The notes under the pieces were generated by a model. That model did no database searches, had not been told where the DNA came from, and saw only the letters and a list, made by a program, of their open reading frames with translations. Of a stretch of 64,000 bases of DNA, positions 55,317 to 64,000 are shown one piece after another. Within the stretch, counting starts at the first letter, position 1. The number at the start of each line of letters is the position of its first letter. The position numbers were made by a program, and so were the translations under genes. The stretch comes from Folioceros fuciformis (taxonomy: Eukaryota; Anthocerotophyta; Anthocerotopsida; Anthocerotales): assembly GCA_049999805.1 (NCBI GenBank), contig JBNGIO010006185.1:96170-160169 (forward strand), written 5' to 3'.

Positions 55317-56130
55317 CTAGACCTCCCAGTGCTGACCAGGAATCGAAAGAACCAGGTAGCGTTCCCGACCAGCCTGCAAACCTTCCGCCTTCTCCTGTGC
55401 TGCAATCTGGAAACCAAATACATCGGCAAAACACTGAATGAGCTGTTCCGTCACATAATCCTGGGCCGGCTGTTCTGCAACTTCTCTTTCCAGCGACGTC
55501 ACCTCCATATCAATCCCGCAAGGCACAATGTGGGAGAAGAAGTTCAAATCCGGCCGGATGTTAAAGGCCAGGCCATGGGAAGAGAACCCCCCACCAGAAA
55601 TTCTCACTCCGATGGCGCCGATCTTCCTGTCTCCCACCCACACCCCAGTCCGCTTCTCCATCCTCCCCTGTGCCAGCACGCCGTGCAGCCCGGCTGCCCG
55701 GATCATCACGTCCTCCAGGCCTTCCACGTATCTGAGATTACACCACAATCTCCCATTAGACCTCGGATTCCTTGCTCCCTTCCAACTCTGCCTGTATTGC
55801 ATCCTACCTCCGGGCTCCTAGACGCAAGTCTCTGAGAGAGAGAATTGGATACAGCACGGCCTGCCCGGGGCCGTGGAACGTGATGTCTCCCCCGCGATCG
55901 GTGAAATGCAGCTCCGCTCCCAGAGCAGCCAGCTCCTTGGGATCCTTCTTCAGGCTGCCCAAAGCTCCCCGCTTTCCAACCGTGTAAGTGGGGGGGTGCT
56001 GCAGTGAGAGCAGCGTGTCGGAGATGACCCCCTCTCGCCTCTGCGCCACCAGCTCGTTCTGCAGTGCCACGGCGTCCATGTATTTGACCAGGCCCAGCCG
56101 CCTCACCACCAGCTTCCTCGCAGCTGCCAT
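55317..56130 (-). CDS. LIP2: Octanoyltransferase (lipoyl protein synthesis, LIP2-type)
   Basis: Two minus-strand exons, 56130-55808 and 55731-55317, give 738 bp and 245 residues. The enzyme moves octanoate from acyl-carrier protein to the lipoyl domains of dehydrogenases and glycine-decarboxylase H protein, before lipoyl synthase adds sulfur. LipB motifs are LLSLQHPPTYTVGKRG, RGGDITFHGPGQAVLYPIL, RTGVWVGDRKIGAIGVRISG, the substrate-contacting GLAFNIRPDLNFF, and IVPCGI with the catalytic Cys; the catalytic Lys lies in DRKIGAIG. The N-terminus MAAARKLVVRRLGL is short and basic, compatible with a mitochondrial presequence. ATG 56130 is the natural start. An overlapping frame of 221 codons on the same strand is a shadow. 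Confidence 0.94.
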
Positions 56131-56822
56131 TTGAGGATGCCAAAGGTGGAAAGGCTCTTGAACTGCGAGCGACCACCATTAATGCTCGATTTGGGCTCAC
56201 CGCCTGGCGCGGTGATGCTGGTTGCGGCTGGAGTTGGGATAGGAAAGCTGGACGACGAGAATTGTGTAGATGGTGGCACCTTGTGGGTCTGTGAAGCCAT
56301 GGTGGAGTGACGATGAAATGTCGGGGTGTTGAGGGCCGCTTGGTTGCGTCCAGCCTTAGGAAGGCGAGCAAGCAGGAATGGTGTAGACAGCTGTCTTCTC
56401 TGCAGGGTGGGTCTTTCTTGTCCGTTGCAATTCAGCTGCCTTGCTGGAGAAGGAGGTCTCTGATGTTGCGTTCACCTGGCTTTGCAGTTGAGAAATCTGG
56501 TCGGGAGGTGGTGCCGGGCAGGTTTCTTGGTGGTGCTTCGAAAGGGTGGAAGAGCAGCTTGAGTCAGGTGGTTTGATTGGGTAGCGTTCGTTTCACCGCC
56601 TGTAGGGAGCAGAATGACAATACGTGCTGTGCAGGACGCGGAAAGGGACTTCGTTGGGGAGTACCAGAGAGTACATCCGGGTCTTAGTCTGGACGGGTTC
56701 TTGACAGCAGCTGACCACCATGGGGTTGAGCTGAGAGCTCAACTTCAGGACTTTGGGAGGTCCAAGTTTCTTCCGCCAGCGTTATTCTGCCAAATTTTTC
56801 TTCTTCTTGAGGTCTTGTAGGG
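56131..56822. promoter_or_regulatory. Divergent region between LIP2 and the DYW PPR gene
   Basis: 691 bp between head-to-head start codons. Minus-strand sequence near 56190-56300 is open but lacks a supported start; plus-strand sequence to 56822 is likely 5' UTR of the PPR gene. No recognisable domain. Confidence 0.45.
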
Positions 56823-59800
56823 ATGTGGAAATTCTTCATGAAGGAATGGAATGCTTTCTGTCTTGTTTTCACAATCCCCTCTTGCAGGACAGCGAGGTGT
56901 GAACGGGCTCTGCAGTCATGGACTGGAAGGAAGCAGTCCAGGGAGGGACAGCTGAATGCTGCCGTTGAAGTGCTGAACGATCTGGTGAGGGAAGGATTTT
57001 ATGCTCCAGCATTGCTCTGGTATCATGTCCTCAGCATGTGCGTTGTCGAGAAGGATGTACATGTTGCCGAGCATGTCCATGCTCTTATTCTGGAAGGTGG
57101 GCAGGAGTCAAACACATTCGTGGCCAACCATGTTATCCGCATGTATGCTTCTCATGGAAGGTTGCAGCAGGCACTGCAGGTGTTTTCTAGTCTGGCTACT
57201 CCAGACTCCTCAATGTGGGCTTCTATTATTCTGGCACATACTGGGCAGGGGCGGCCTGCAGAGGCCATCAGAATGTATCAGCAGATGCGACAGTCAGTGG
57301 TGAAGCCCAATAACTATGCTTTCATGGCAGCCCTGAAAGCATGCTCTTGCGCACTGGATTTTGCTGCAGGGAAGCAGGTCCATGCTGATGTTCTAGAAAG
57401 CATAGTCGAGCCCAATCTTTTTGTTGGCAACTGCCTCGTGGACATGTATGCGAAATGTGGGGGCTTAGAGTATGCCCGCCGAGTGTTTGACACGTTGCCC
57501 ATTAGGAATGTGGTTACGTGGAACGCTATGATTGCCGGATATGTTCAACAGGGATTTGCTCAAGAGGCCCTTGCTCTATATGCCACTATGCCAAAGGATG
57601 GCAGCATCTCAGCCGATCGTGTAACGTATGTGTGCCTACTGAAAGCATGCGCTAGTGTTAGAGCCTTAAGTGAGGGGAAGACGCTTCATTACCAGATTCA
57701 AGGCACAGAATGGGAATCTGACGTGGTTGTTGGCAGCAGCTTGGTGGACATGTATGCCAAATGCGGGACATTAGAGCATGCTCGCGGAGTTTTTGACAGG
57801 ATGCCTGCTAGAGATGTCGTAACTTGGACAGCCTTGATCGCTGGATATTCTCAACAAGGGCGTGCTCAAGAAGCCCTGAGCCTGTATTCATGTATGAGAA
57901 ACGAGGGTGTCAGTACAGCTAATCATATCACATTTGCGTGTGTCTTGAAAGCATGCGCCAGTTTGGGAGCTCTCCGTGAAGGAAAGGAGCTTCACATTGA
58001 GATCCAGGATAAGGGCATGGAATTTGATGAGGTTGTTAGCAGTAGCCTTGTTGATATGTACACACAATGTGGCAGCCTCCAAGATGCTCGGGGATTGTTT
58101 GATAGGTTACCTGTGAAAGGTGTGGTGGCCTGGAATGCCCTAGCTAGAGGATATGCTCAGCAAGGGCTCCCTCAAGAAGCCCTTACTTTGTATGCAAGGA
58201 TGCGCCGGGAGGATGTGCTTGCCAGTCACGGTACCTCTGTGTGCCTCTTAAAGGCATGTGCCAGCATTTGTGCCTTACACGAAGGACGACAGCTACATTT
58301 GCAGCTTGAGAGAAGAGGACTTGCAGCGGATCTCGTTATTGGGAGCAGCCTAATAGATATGTACGCAAAGTGTGGGAGCTTAGAGGATGCTCGCAGAGTG
58401 TTTGATAGCTTGCCTGTTAAAAATGTGGTGACATGGACTGCCATAATTTCAGGGTATGCACAGCAAGGGGTTGCTCAGGAAGCTCTTGCCCTCTACACAA
58501 GAATGCAACAGGAAGGTATCACATCAGTTGACCGTGTCTTGTTCATGTGCCTCCTGAAAGCGTGTGCTGGCATCGGCGCTTTGCAGGGGGGAAAGGAACT
58601 GCACACCCAGATTCAAGAACATGGGCTAGAGACCGATTTGGATGTCGCAAATAGCCTGATCGACATGTATGCAAAGTGTGGGAGCTTGGAGGATGCCTGC
58701 AGGGTGTTTGAAGGATTATCAACAAAAGATGTTGTGACTTGGACTGCCCTCATTTCAGGACTTTCCCACCACGGGCTTGGTGAAGAGGCTCTTGGTGTTT
58801 ATGCAAGTATGCGGGCTGAGGGCATGACGCCAGCAAACAATGTAACTCTTGTATGCCTTTTAAAAGCATGCGGCAGCGTTGGAGCTCTAGATCAGGGTAA
58901 ATGGATTCACTCCCTGATTCAGGACAGAGGCTTAGACGCTGAAATGGTTCTTGGCAACTGTTTGGTGGATATGTATGCAAAATGTGAGAGCCTGGAAGAT
59001 GCGCGTGGAGTGTTTGACAGATTACCTGTAAGAGATGTCACGATATGGACGGCCATGATAGCAGGATATGCTCGGCACGGGCCTGCTGAGGAGGCCCTTG
59101 TCCTTTATGCTAGTATGCAAGAGGAAGGTCTTGTTCCAGCGGACCATGTGACATTTGTATGCCTTCTTAAAGCATGTGCTGCTGTTGGGGCTCTACATCA
59201 AGGGAAGCAGCTTCATATTCAGATCCAGGAAAGAGGATTTGAGAGTGAAGTGGTTGTGGGCAACAGCCTGGTGGATATGTATGCGAAATGTGGAAGCTTA
59301 GAGGATGCCTTCATCACGTTCGATAGATTACCAACAAGAAATGTGGTGACATGGAATACTTTGCTGGCTGGTTACAGCCAACATAATGATGGGAGAAAGG
59401 CAATCCAGTGTTTCCAAGAGATGCTGCAGCATGGGGTCGTGCCTGATGGCTCTACCTTCCTTTGTCTTTTCGTGGCATGCAGTCGCACGGGTCTAGTTGA
59501 CGAGGGGCTTCAGTTCTTCAACAAAATGGTGCATGAGTATGGCATAAACCCTACAGTTTCTCACCATAATGCATTGGTTGACCTTCTTGGGCGGTCAGGC
59601 CGTTTACATGATGCAGAAAGTATCTTGCAAACCATGCCAAGCACCAACAACATCGTCGGCTGGGTATCTTTGCTTAGCTCCTGCAAAGTCCACAGTGATC
59701 TGGATCGAGGAGCCCGCTGTTTTGACCATATAGTTGGAGTTGAGCCCCAACATTCTGCGGCATATGTGTTGCTGGGAAACATCTATGCAAATGCTGGTAG

Positions 59801-60242
59801 GTGGCGGGATGTAGAGAGGATAGAAGCTCTGAGAAAGGCCGCAGGTGCTTGCAAGAAGCCTGCAAGGGCCTGGATTGAGGTGAACAACAAGGTTCAGGCA
59901 TTTACTGTGGGGCAAGACAGTGATGACGTCTTGTCCAAGCTAAGGAGTGTGAATCATCACTTAAATGGTGGAGGACCAAAACTGGTTTCTGAGGCAGACA
60001 GGGAAGATGCTTTGTGTGGACATGCTGAGAAACTGGCATTGGCTTATGGTCTACTGAACACTGCAGATGGCACAACTTTACTTGTCACCAAGAACCTCCG
60101 CATGTGTAATGACTGCCACATTGGCACCAAGGTCATGTCAAGAGTCGAAAAGAGAGAGATCGTAGTCAGGGACGCACATTGTGTTCACCGTTTTGTGAAT
60201 GGATTTTGTTCTTGTGGCGATGGTCAATCATCAGTTTGCTGA
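56823..60242 (+). CDS. PLS-DYW class PPR RNA-editing factor with atypical C-terminus
   Basis: Intronless 1139-residue ORF. It would bind organellar transcripts through its PPR array and, by its DYW-type domain, catalyse or support base editing. Seven DMYAKCG-type motifs at about 306-bp (102-residue) spacing (57441, 57747, 58053, 58356, 58662, 58968, 59274) show near-identical P-L-S triplets. Each contains a LLKACASxGAL segment, SLVDMYAKCGSLEDAR, VFDRLP and VVTWTALIAGYxQQG. E-type motifs follow (NALVDLLGRSGRLHDAE, YVLLGNIYANAGRW, ARAWIEVNNKVQAFTVG). The deaminase region keeps GHAEKLA (HxE, about 1067-1069), NLRMCNDCH (CxxC, about 1095-1098) and FCSCGD. However, the segment before HxE is shortened and the terminal DYW tripeptide is replaced by DGQSSVC. 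No clear targeting peptide is seen with this start; a plastid or mitochondrial location is assumed. Confidence 0.9.
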   Translation: MWKFFMKEWNAFCLVFTIPSCRTARCERALQSWTGRKQSREGQLNAAVEVLNDLVREGFYAPALLWYHVLSMCVVEKDVHVAEHVHALILEGGQESNTFVANHVIRMYASHGRLQQALQVFSSLATPDSSMWASIILAHTGQGRPAEAIRMYQQMRQSVVKPNNYAFMAALKACSCALDFAAGKQVHADVLESIVEPNLFVGNCLVDMYAKCGGLEYARRVFDTLPIRNVVTWNAMIAGYVQQGFAQEALALYATMPKDGSISADRVTYVCLLKACASVRALSEGKTLHYQIQGTEWESDVVVGSSLVDMYAKCGTLEHARGVFDRMPARDVVTWTALIAGYSQQGRAQEALSLYSCMRNEGVSTANHITFACVLKACASLGALREGKELHIEIQDKGMEFDEVVSSSLVDMYTQCGSLQDARGLFDRLPVKGVVAWNALARGYAQQGLPQEALTLYARMRREDVLASHGTSVCLLKACASICALHEGRQLHLQLERRGLAADLVIGSSLIDMYAKCGSLEDARRVFDSLPVKNVVTWTAIISGYAQQGVAQEALALYTRMQQEGITSVDRVLFMCLLKACAGIGALQGGKELHTQIQEHGLETDLDVANSLIDMYAKCGSLEDACRVFEGLSTKDVVTWTALISGLSHHGLGEEALGVYASMRAEGMTPANNVTLVCLLKACGSVGALDQGKWIHSLIQDRGLDAEMVLGNCLVDMYAKCESLEDARGVFDRLPVRDVTIWTAMIAGYARHGPAEEALVLYASMQEEGLVPADHVTFVCLLKACAAVGALHQGKQLHIQIQERGFESEVVVGNSLVDMYAKCGSLEDAFITFDRLPTRNVVTWNTLLAGYSQHNDGRKAIQCFQEMLQHGVVPDGSTFLCLFVACSRTGLVDEGLQFFNKMVHEYGINPTVSHHNALVDLLGRSGRLHDAESILQTMPSTNNIVGWVSLLSSCKVHSDLDRGARCFDHIVGVEPQHSAAYVLLGNIYANAGRWRDVERIEALRKAAGACKKPARAWIEVNNKVQAFTVGQDSDDVLSKLRSVNHHLNGGGPKLVSEADREDALCGHAEKLALAYGLLNTADGTTLLVTKNLRMCNDCHIGTKVMSRVEKREIVVRDAHCVHRFVNGFCSCGDGQSSVC

Positions 60243-60639
60243 CACCCATTGCACCATTCTGGCAAAGGCTACACGACAGATGGCTTGATCATCACGCTTG
60301 AGTGATGTGTACCAGAGAGGAGGAGTCTTTCATCTGGGCAGTCGTTTGGGGAGTCATCTTGTAAAGGAACTCCTTACTTCCTGCCTACGGGCTTTGCTCT
60401 GGTCCTGGCCTCACAGCCTGGGCGCCGGGGCCCTGGTGGCATCTTCCAGCTTCCCGCACCTTTGATTCTTCCTGCAACCAAAAGCCTTCAGCGGAGGAGC
60501 AGCAGTAGGTACCTTGTTGGAGTGTCGTGCTTAAGTATCTGCGAAGTGGTGCAGCTTGAGTGACAGCAGGAGAATGTGGTGACCACCGTCGTTTTGATAG
60601 CTGTCGTCTCTCCCACACAACTGGGTTTGTTGCAGATGC
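60243..60639. other. 3' flank of the DYW PPR gene; nothing further recognised
   Basis: No coding sequence beyond the PPR stop. The minus-strand open frames belong to or extend the adjacent PPR fragment. Confidence 0.4.
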
Positions 60640-60885
60640 GTTGAACAAGCAGAACTCTCGAGCTTTCCACAAGTAGGAGTCCTTGGAGTGAGTAAGCACT
60701 TCGTTCACCTCACGCAGACTACGGATGCTAGCACACGCTTTCAGGAGGCAAATGAATAAGACACGATCAGATGGTACGATGCCTTTCCGTTGCATACTTT
60801 TGAGAGAGGACAAGGGCTGCCTAAGCAACCCCCCTGTTGTACGTACTCTGAAATCATAGCAGTGGTGTCCTGGAAAGAAAAACCT
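60640..60885 (-). pseudogene. Short PPR fragment, frameshifted
   Basis: On the minus strand 60885-60840 reads DTTAMISEYVQQG in one frame. After a run of six Gs the next frame carries SMQRKGIVPSDRVLFICLLK, then ACASIRSLREVNEV. Together they are about one and a half PPR motifs like those of the intact gene at 56823, but in reverse orientation. A frameshift at the G run and lack of flanking motifs mark it as a relic. Confidence 0.75.
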
Positions 60886-61845
60886 CATCCCAGAAGCCTG
60901 ATCAAGATGCGCGTCGTCGCCATGGGCATCATACCAGGTCATGGTGACTCCCATGCTTCCATCTTTCACTCCACGTTTTCTAGCTCTGTGATGAGCGATT
61001 CATGAAGTCAGGCGCTAACTTGGTACTCGTGCAGAAATGATGACGAGGATCAATCAGACATGCCGGCATCAGTGGAGGAGTAAGTAACATCAGCTTACAA
61101 ATAGAGGACACCACATAAACATTCTTGCAGTCTGCACACGGCAAAACGGCTCAGCCTTCAAGGATTCTGCAGTCCGAGGCGAGGCTGGAAGCTGTGCAGG
61201 GAGGAAAGAGGAATCCGACGCTTCCCAAGATGTTCTGCGCTAAAGACATTCGACACAGTTCATCCTTTTCTCACTTTAATAAGATTAACATGACTTTTAG
61301 TTGGTCAAAGAATAAATCTACAACCATAAAAGCCGAAGTATGGTCCGAACTGCTAGAAACATTAGCAAGGTTGCTTACACAACAACCAACATCGAAATCC
61401 CACAGCACCCAACAAGGAAACTTTCCATGACCCAAGTGAGAAAACTTTGAGGAAACTTAAAAGTGAAGGGAGTTGCAGGACAATGGTGGGAGTTGAAGGA
61501 TTGAGGAAACTTTGAAGGGAGTTGCAAGGCAGTGGGAGTCACAACACGAGAAAGACGAAGGATTGAGAAAACTTAAAATTGAAGGAGTTGGATAGTGGTG
61601 GGAGTAATAGAACCAGAAAGTTGAAGGATTGAGAAAACTAAAAAGTGAAAGTTGGAGATGTGAGAAAACTAAAAGGTGAAGGTGGTGTCCAAGGATAATG
61701 AATCTAAGAACAAGGAAACTTCGAAGCTCCTTATCATTGTAGTTTCACAAAAGAACACAAACTATCTAAGCTTTCTACATCTATGAGCTTTGGTTTGTAA
61801 CATATTAGAAGCTAGGTTCCTATAAATCCTCATTCTATTACAACC
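60886..61845. other. Intergenic DNA with GA-rich degenerate repeats upstream of the secreted protein gene
   Basis: 61435-61690 consists of degenerate repeats of GAGAAAACTTAAAAGTGAAGG and GGAGTTGCAGGACAGTGGTGGG type. A TATAAATC box lies at 61821-61828, only about 18 bp before the ATG at 61846. Either the leader is extremely short or the box is not used. No other gene is supported. Confidence 0.5.
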
Positions 61846-62433
61846 ATGACACACGTATATGTGAGATTGATCTTGTTATTACTCCTTTGGTTCCATCCCT
61901 GTTGCACTTATACTGTTGTGGACATTCAATGCGCACCAACACCAACTCAAGGAATACTTTACACACTTCGCAATGTTGCAACAAGTATAGTGATAAGTGG
62001 GTCAAGGCTTGAATCTGCATTGTTCTCACTTGAGCATGGGCGATGGGTGAAGACTTGGACTTCATTCAACTTTCAACCGGTTATGACATTTGTAGCAGGA
62101 AAGGGTCAAAGATTGTTTCCAAGTGACTTAGACATTGTGGTTCCACAGCTCATGGAATTAGAACTACAACTATGTCTTGACACGGCCCGACGGTTTCTAG
62201 ATGAACAGTGCCCCATGAATCGACATCAAGGACAAGTCACAGTGAGAATTGAAGAGCAAGATCAAAATGATGAAGTGCCCACAAGGTGCCCAGTTTCACA
62301 AGCCAATGCAACTTGCACTTTGGGTTTCTCTCCATACGAATCATTTCTTTATAGATTTTTTGACTGTACTGTTGACAATTGTTATAATTACTTTCCGCAT
62401 AGTAATATTTTCATAGCTGGTGTTCGTTACTAG
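61846..62433 (+). CDS. Secreted cysteine-rich protein of unrecognised family, copy 1
   Basis: Intronless 195-residue ORF. Residues 1 to about 22 are a classic signal peptide (MTHVYVRLILLLLLWF then HPCCTYT). The mature part has about eight cysteines, in DIQCAP, LQLCLDTARRFLDEQC, PTRCPV, ATCTL, FFDC and DNCYNYFP, which suggests disulfides in an extracellular protein. Conserved blocks shared with copy 2 are ESALFSLEHGRWVK, QPVMTFVAGKGQR, DLDIVVPQLMELEL, CPMNRHQG, EEQDQNDEVPTRC and GFSPYES. I do not recognise the fold or a catalytic motif. No transmembrane anchor follows the signal. Conservation with copy 2 across the whole length indicates a real, selected protein. Confidence 0.75.
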   Translation: MTHVYVRLILLLLLWFHPCCTYTVVDIQCAPTPTQGILYTLRNVATSIVISGSRLESALFSLEHGRWVKTWTSFNFQPVMTFVAGKGQRLFPSDLDIVVPQLMELELQLCLDTARRFLDEQCPMNRHQGQVTVRIEEQDQNDEVPTRCPVSQANATCTLGFSPYESFLYRFFDCTVDNCYNYFPHSNIFIAGVRY

Positions 62434-63009
62434 TTGAACAATCGCTAAGGTAGCCACATGATGAAGGAGGAGAGAAGAAAGCAAAGTCTCTCTCTGTATT
62501 GCAAGGGAGCTCAAGAGGGTATTTATACCCTCTAGAAGAAAATAACTATCAAGGAAGTTGCGCAAAAAACTAAAAATTAACTTAAGCCAATCTAAATAAA
62601 TGATACTTAACTAGACACTAATCTTAGACTAAACACATTAGTCTAAACTAGGCTTTAATAACCCTACATTAGTACTTAAAGAAATAAGAAAGTTCAAATA
62701 TTTCTTCTTCAAACTTTAAAAGATTTCTACTTCTCTTTCTCTTCAGAAATGGTTGTTTTTGTGCATAAGTTTTTAGCATGGAAAAACCTCTATGTACAAA
62801 AATGGTTTTAGAAAAAACAACACCTTTCTCCTTAGACATTGTTTAAGATTATAAACTAAGAAATGCCATGCATGAAAATTTACTTCATATAATTGCACAC
62901 TTTGGCATTGTAGTTTAGGGTTTGACAATATCTACTGCTTGCATATCATAAAATTGATATTTTTATGGTAGAAAACTAATGTAAGGTGTATTAAATACAC
63001 ATATTTGTT
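62434..63009. other. AT-rich spacer between the convergent paralogues
   Basis: Includes the 3' flank of copy 1. No gene recognised. Confidence 0.5.
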
Positions 63010-63375
63010 TTATTGAAAGAAAAGATAAAAAGCCTCGTTTACCTTGAAAATAAAAATGAGAAGGAATTATCCAAAGAGGATCCATTGAAGGCCAAAAAAG
63101 AGACTAATCTTTGTGTTGTAAGTGCAAACTCTAGGTGATATATATTATTGAAAAAGAGATAAAATTCTATCTACCCAAAGATAAGGAGGAATAACTTGAA
63201 GAGAGTTGAAGGCCAAAAAGGGAATAAGCCCTCAAATACCATTCCTAAAATTACATATTGTTCCAAAAATGTCGTCATGAAAAATAACAAAAGGCCTATC
63301 TATACAACTAGTGTTAAAGAGACTACTCGATCTACACTTGTTGTTCTAAAGACCGCATTGGCCTCACAGTTCTTA
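63010..63375. repeat. AT-rich dispersed repeat family, copy 3
   Basis: Carries the ATTGAAAAAGAGATAAAA, GGCCAAAAAGGGAATAAGCC, CCAAAAATGTC, AATAACAAAAGGCCTATCTA, CTACACTTGTTGTTCTAAA and GACCGCATTGGCC blocks, in the same order as copies 1 and 2. Confidence 0.75.
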
Positions 63376-63443
63376 TAGTCTTTTTCTTTTTTAACACTAC
63401 TTGATCATATATGTTTAAATTTATTTTTATATAACTACATTAA

Positions 63444-64000
63444 TCATACACGGACAGCTGGCACATAAATTGTGGTATGAGGGAAATAGTTGAAACAATC
63501 AGTATTAACACAATCAAAAAGGGAATATAGTCGTGATTCATAAGGGGAAAATGCGAGAGTGCAAGTTGCATCTGCCTCTTTCACAGAACACCTTGTAGGT
63601 ATGTTATCATGTTGATCTTGCTCATCTATTGCTACTACAATATGTCCTTGGTATCGATTCATGGGGCATCGTGTGTCGAGAACTCGTTGAGCCTCTTGCA
63701 AACATAGTTCTAGTTCTAGTTCGTATAGTTGTGGAACCACGATATCTAGGTCACGTGTGATTTTTCTTTGTCCCTTTCCTGCTACAAATGTTATGACTGG
63801 TTGGTATGCAATAAAACTCCAAGCCTTCACCCACCTGCCATGTCCAAGCGAAAATAATGCGGATTGGAGACCAACCCCACTTATCACAAGTTGTGATGCC
63901 TGTTGTCGACGAGTTTCGAGTTTTATGTCTACATCTCCTACTGGTGCACAACCAATGTCTAGAATTGTGTATGCTAAACTTTGATAAAGAGGAAGCAGTA
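63444..64000 (-). CDS. Secreted cysteine-rich protein of unrecognised family, copy 2 (N-terminus beyond window)
   Basis: Minus-strand frame open from the window edge to a stop at 63444. The first visible residues, LAYTILDIGCAPVGDVD, correspond to the end of the signal peptide and the mature N-terminus of copy 1 (YTVVDIQCAP). The paralogues align throughout: LQSALFSLGHGRWVKAW, QPVITFVAGKGQR, DLDIVVPQLYELELELC, CPMNRYQGHIVVAIDEQDQ, IPTRCSV, ATCTLAFSPYESRLY and FNYFPHTTIYVPAVRV. The cysteine positions of copy 1 are mostly kept; one at LQLCL is matched by LELCL. The two genes converge tail to tail about 1 kb apart. Function unknown. Confidence 0.75.
   Translation of the reverse strand, partial: LLPLYQSLAYTILDIGCAPVGDVDIKLETRRQQASQLVISGVGLQSALFSLGHGRWVKAWSFIAYQPVITFVAGKGQRKITRDLDIVVPQLYELELELCLQEAQRVLDTRCPMNRYQGHIVVAIDEQDQHDNIPTRCSVKEADATCTLAFSPYESRLYSLFDCVNTDCFNYFPHTTIYVPAVRV

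Noticed and set aside
55706-56371. 221-codon minus-strand ORF overlapping LIP2
   Set aside because: It is Arg/Pro/Ser-rich, overlaps the conserved LIP2 exon in another frame and has no recognisable motif; a GC-driven shadow.
61821-61828. TATAAATC as promoter of the secreted protein gene
   Set aside because: Only about 18 bp before the ATG, which would place the transcription start at or beyond the start codon; kept only as an observation.

Overview
The window is nuclear DNA of a land plant. It carries spliced GT-AG genes for plastid and mitochondrial proteins (SecA2, BFA2-like PPR, homogentisate solanesyltransferase, RH39, CPN20, a complex I membrane subunit, octanoyltransferase), a DYW-class PPR protein, an F-box protein and a TOM1/THH1-type membrane protein. 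The intronless DYW gene built from near-identical PPR triplets, together with decayed PPR copies, fits a seed-free vascular plant such as a fern. Short introns (mostly about 70-300 bp) point to a compact genome. The species assignment is inference. No organellar, bacterial or viral gene set and no tRNA or rRNA gene was recognised.

Layout. 1-437 is the 3' end of a SECA2 gene; its 3' flank is partly duplicated near 2.04-2.28 kb. 0.7-6.6 kb holds a foldback, minisatellites and a decayed trihelix-like gene. 6.6-7.9 kb (-) is a PP2C phosphatase. 10.3-12.9 kb (+) has two unrecognised ORFs, one with four tandem 15-residue repeats. 13.9-16.9 kb (-) is a BFA2-like PPR gene, divergent from the complex I B14.7/OEP16-3-type gene at 17.6-18.3 kb (+). 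HST (18.8-19.9 kb, -) is intronless. A seven-exon RING E3 gene follows (20.7-24.0 kb, -). An eight-exon NmrA/SDR-like gene (25.8-27.4 kb, -) is divergent from RH39 (27.8-30.5 kb, +), and CPN20 starts only 86 bp after the RH39 stop. 32-38 kb is a mosaic of repeats with a PPR pseudogene and a candidate secreted peptide precursor carrying repeated SGPSPGNEPG-like units. An intronless F-box gene lies at 38.8-40.4 kb (+) and a ten-exon TOM1-like gene at 43.7-45.5 kb (-). 46-50 kb is AT-rich repeat DNA. 50.1-50.6 kb (-) is a DUF1764 gene broken by a 100-N gap. 50.8-53.8 kb (+) is AP-3 sigma, whose 2-kb fifth intron contains an intact ADP-ribose/CDP-alcohol diphosphatase ORF with a triplicated N-terminus. 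Gluconokinase and octanoyltransferase LIP2 follow (-), then the 1139-residue DYW PPR protein (+). The right end carries two convergent paralogues of an unrecognised secreted cysteine-rich protein, the second cut by the window edge.

Exon models were built by hand from splice signals, reading-frame phase and family conservation. Every complete multi-exon model given here sums to a multiple of three. Many of the products act in plastids or mitochondria (protein export, ATP synthase transcripts, plastoquinone, rRNA maturation, chaperonin, lipoylation, RNA editing), but they serve separate pathways and nothing suggests a functional cluster. The most unusual observations are the nested diphosphatase with its repeated metal-site segment, the repeated-peptide precursor, a perfect 36-bp hairpin at 42.05-42.13 kb, and the secreted cysteine-rich pair.
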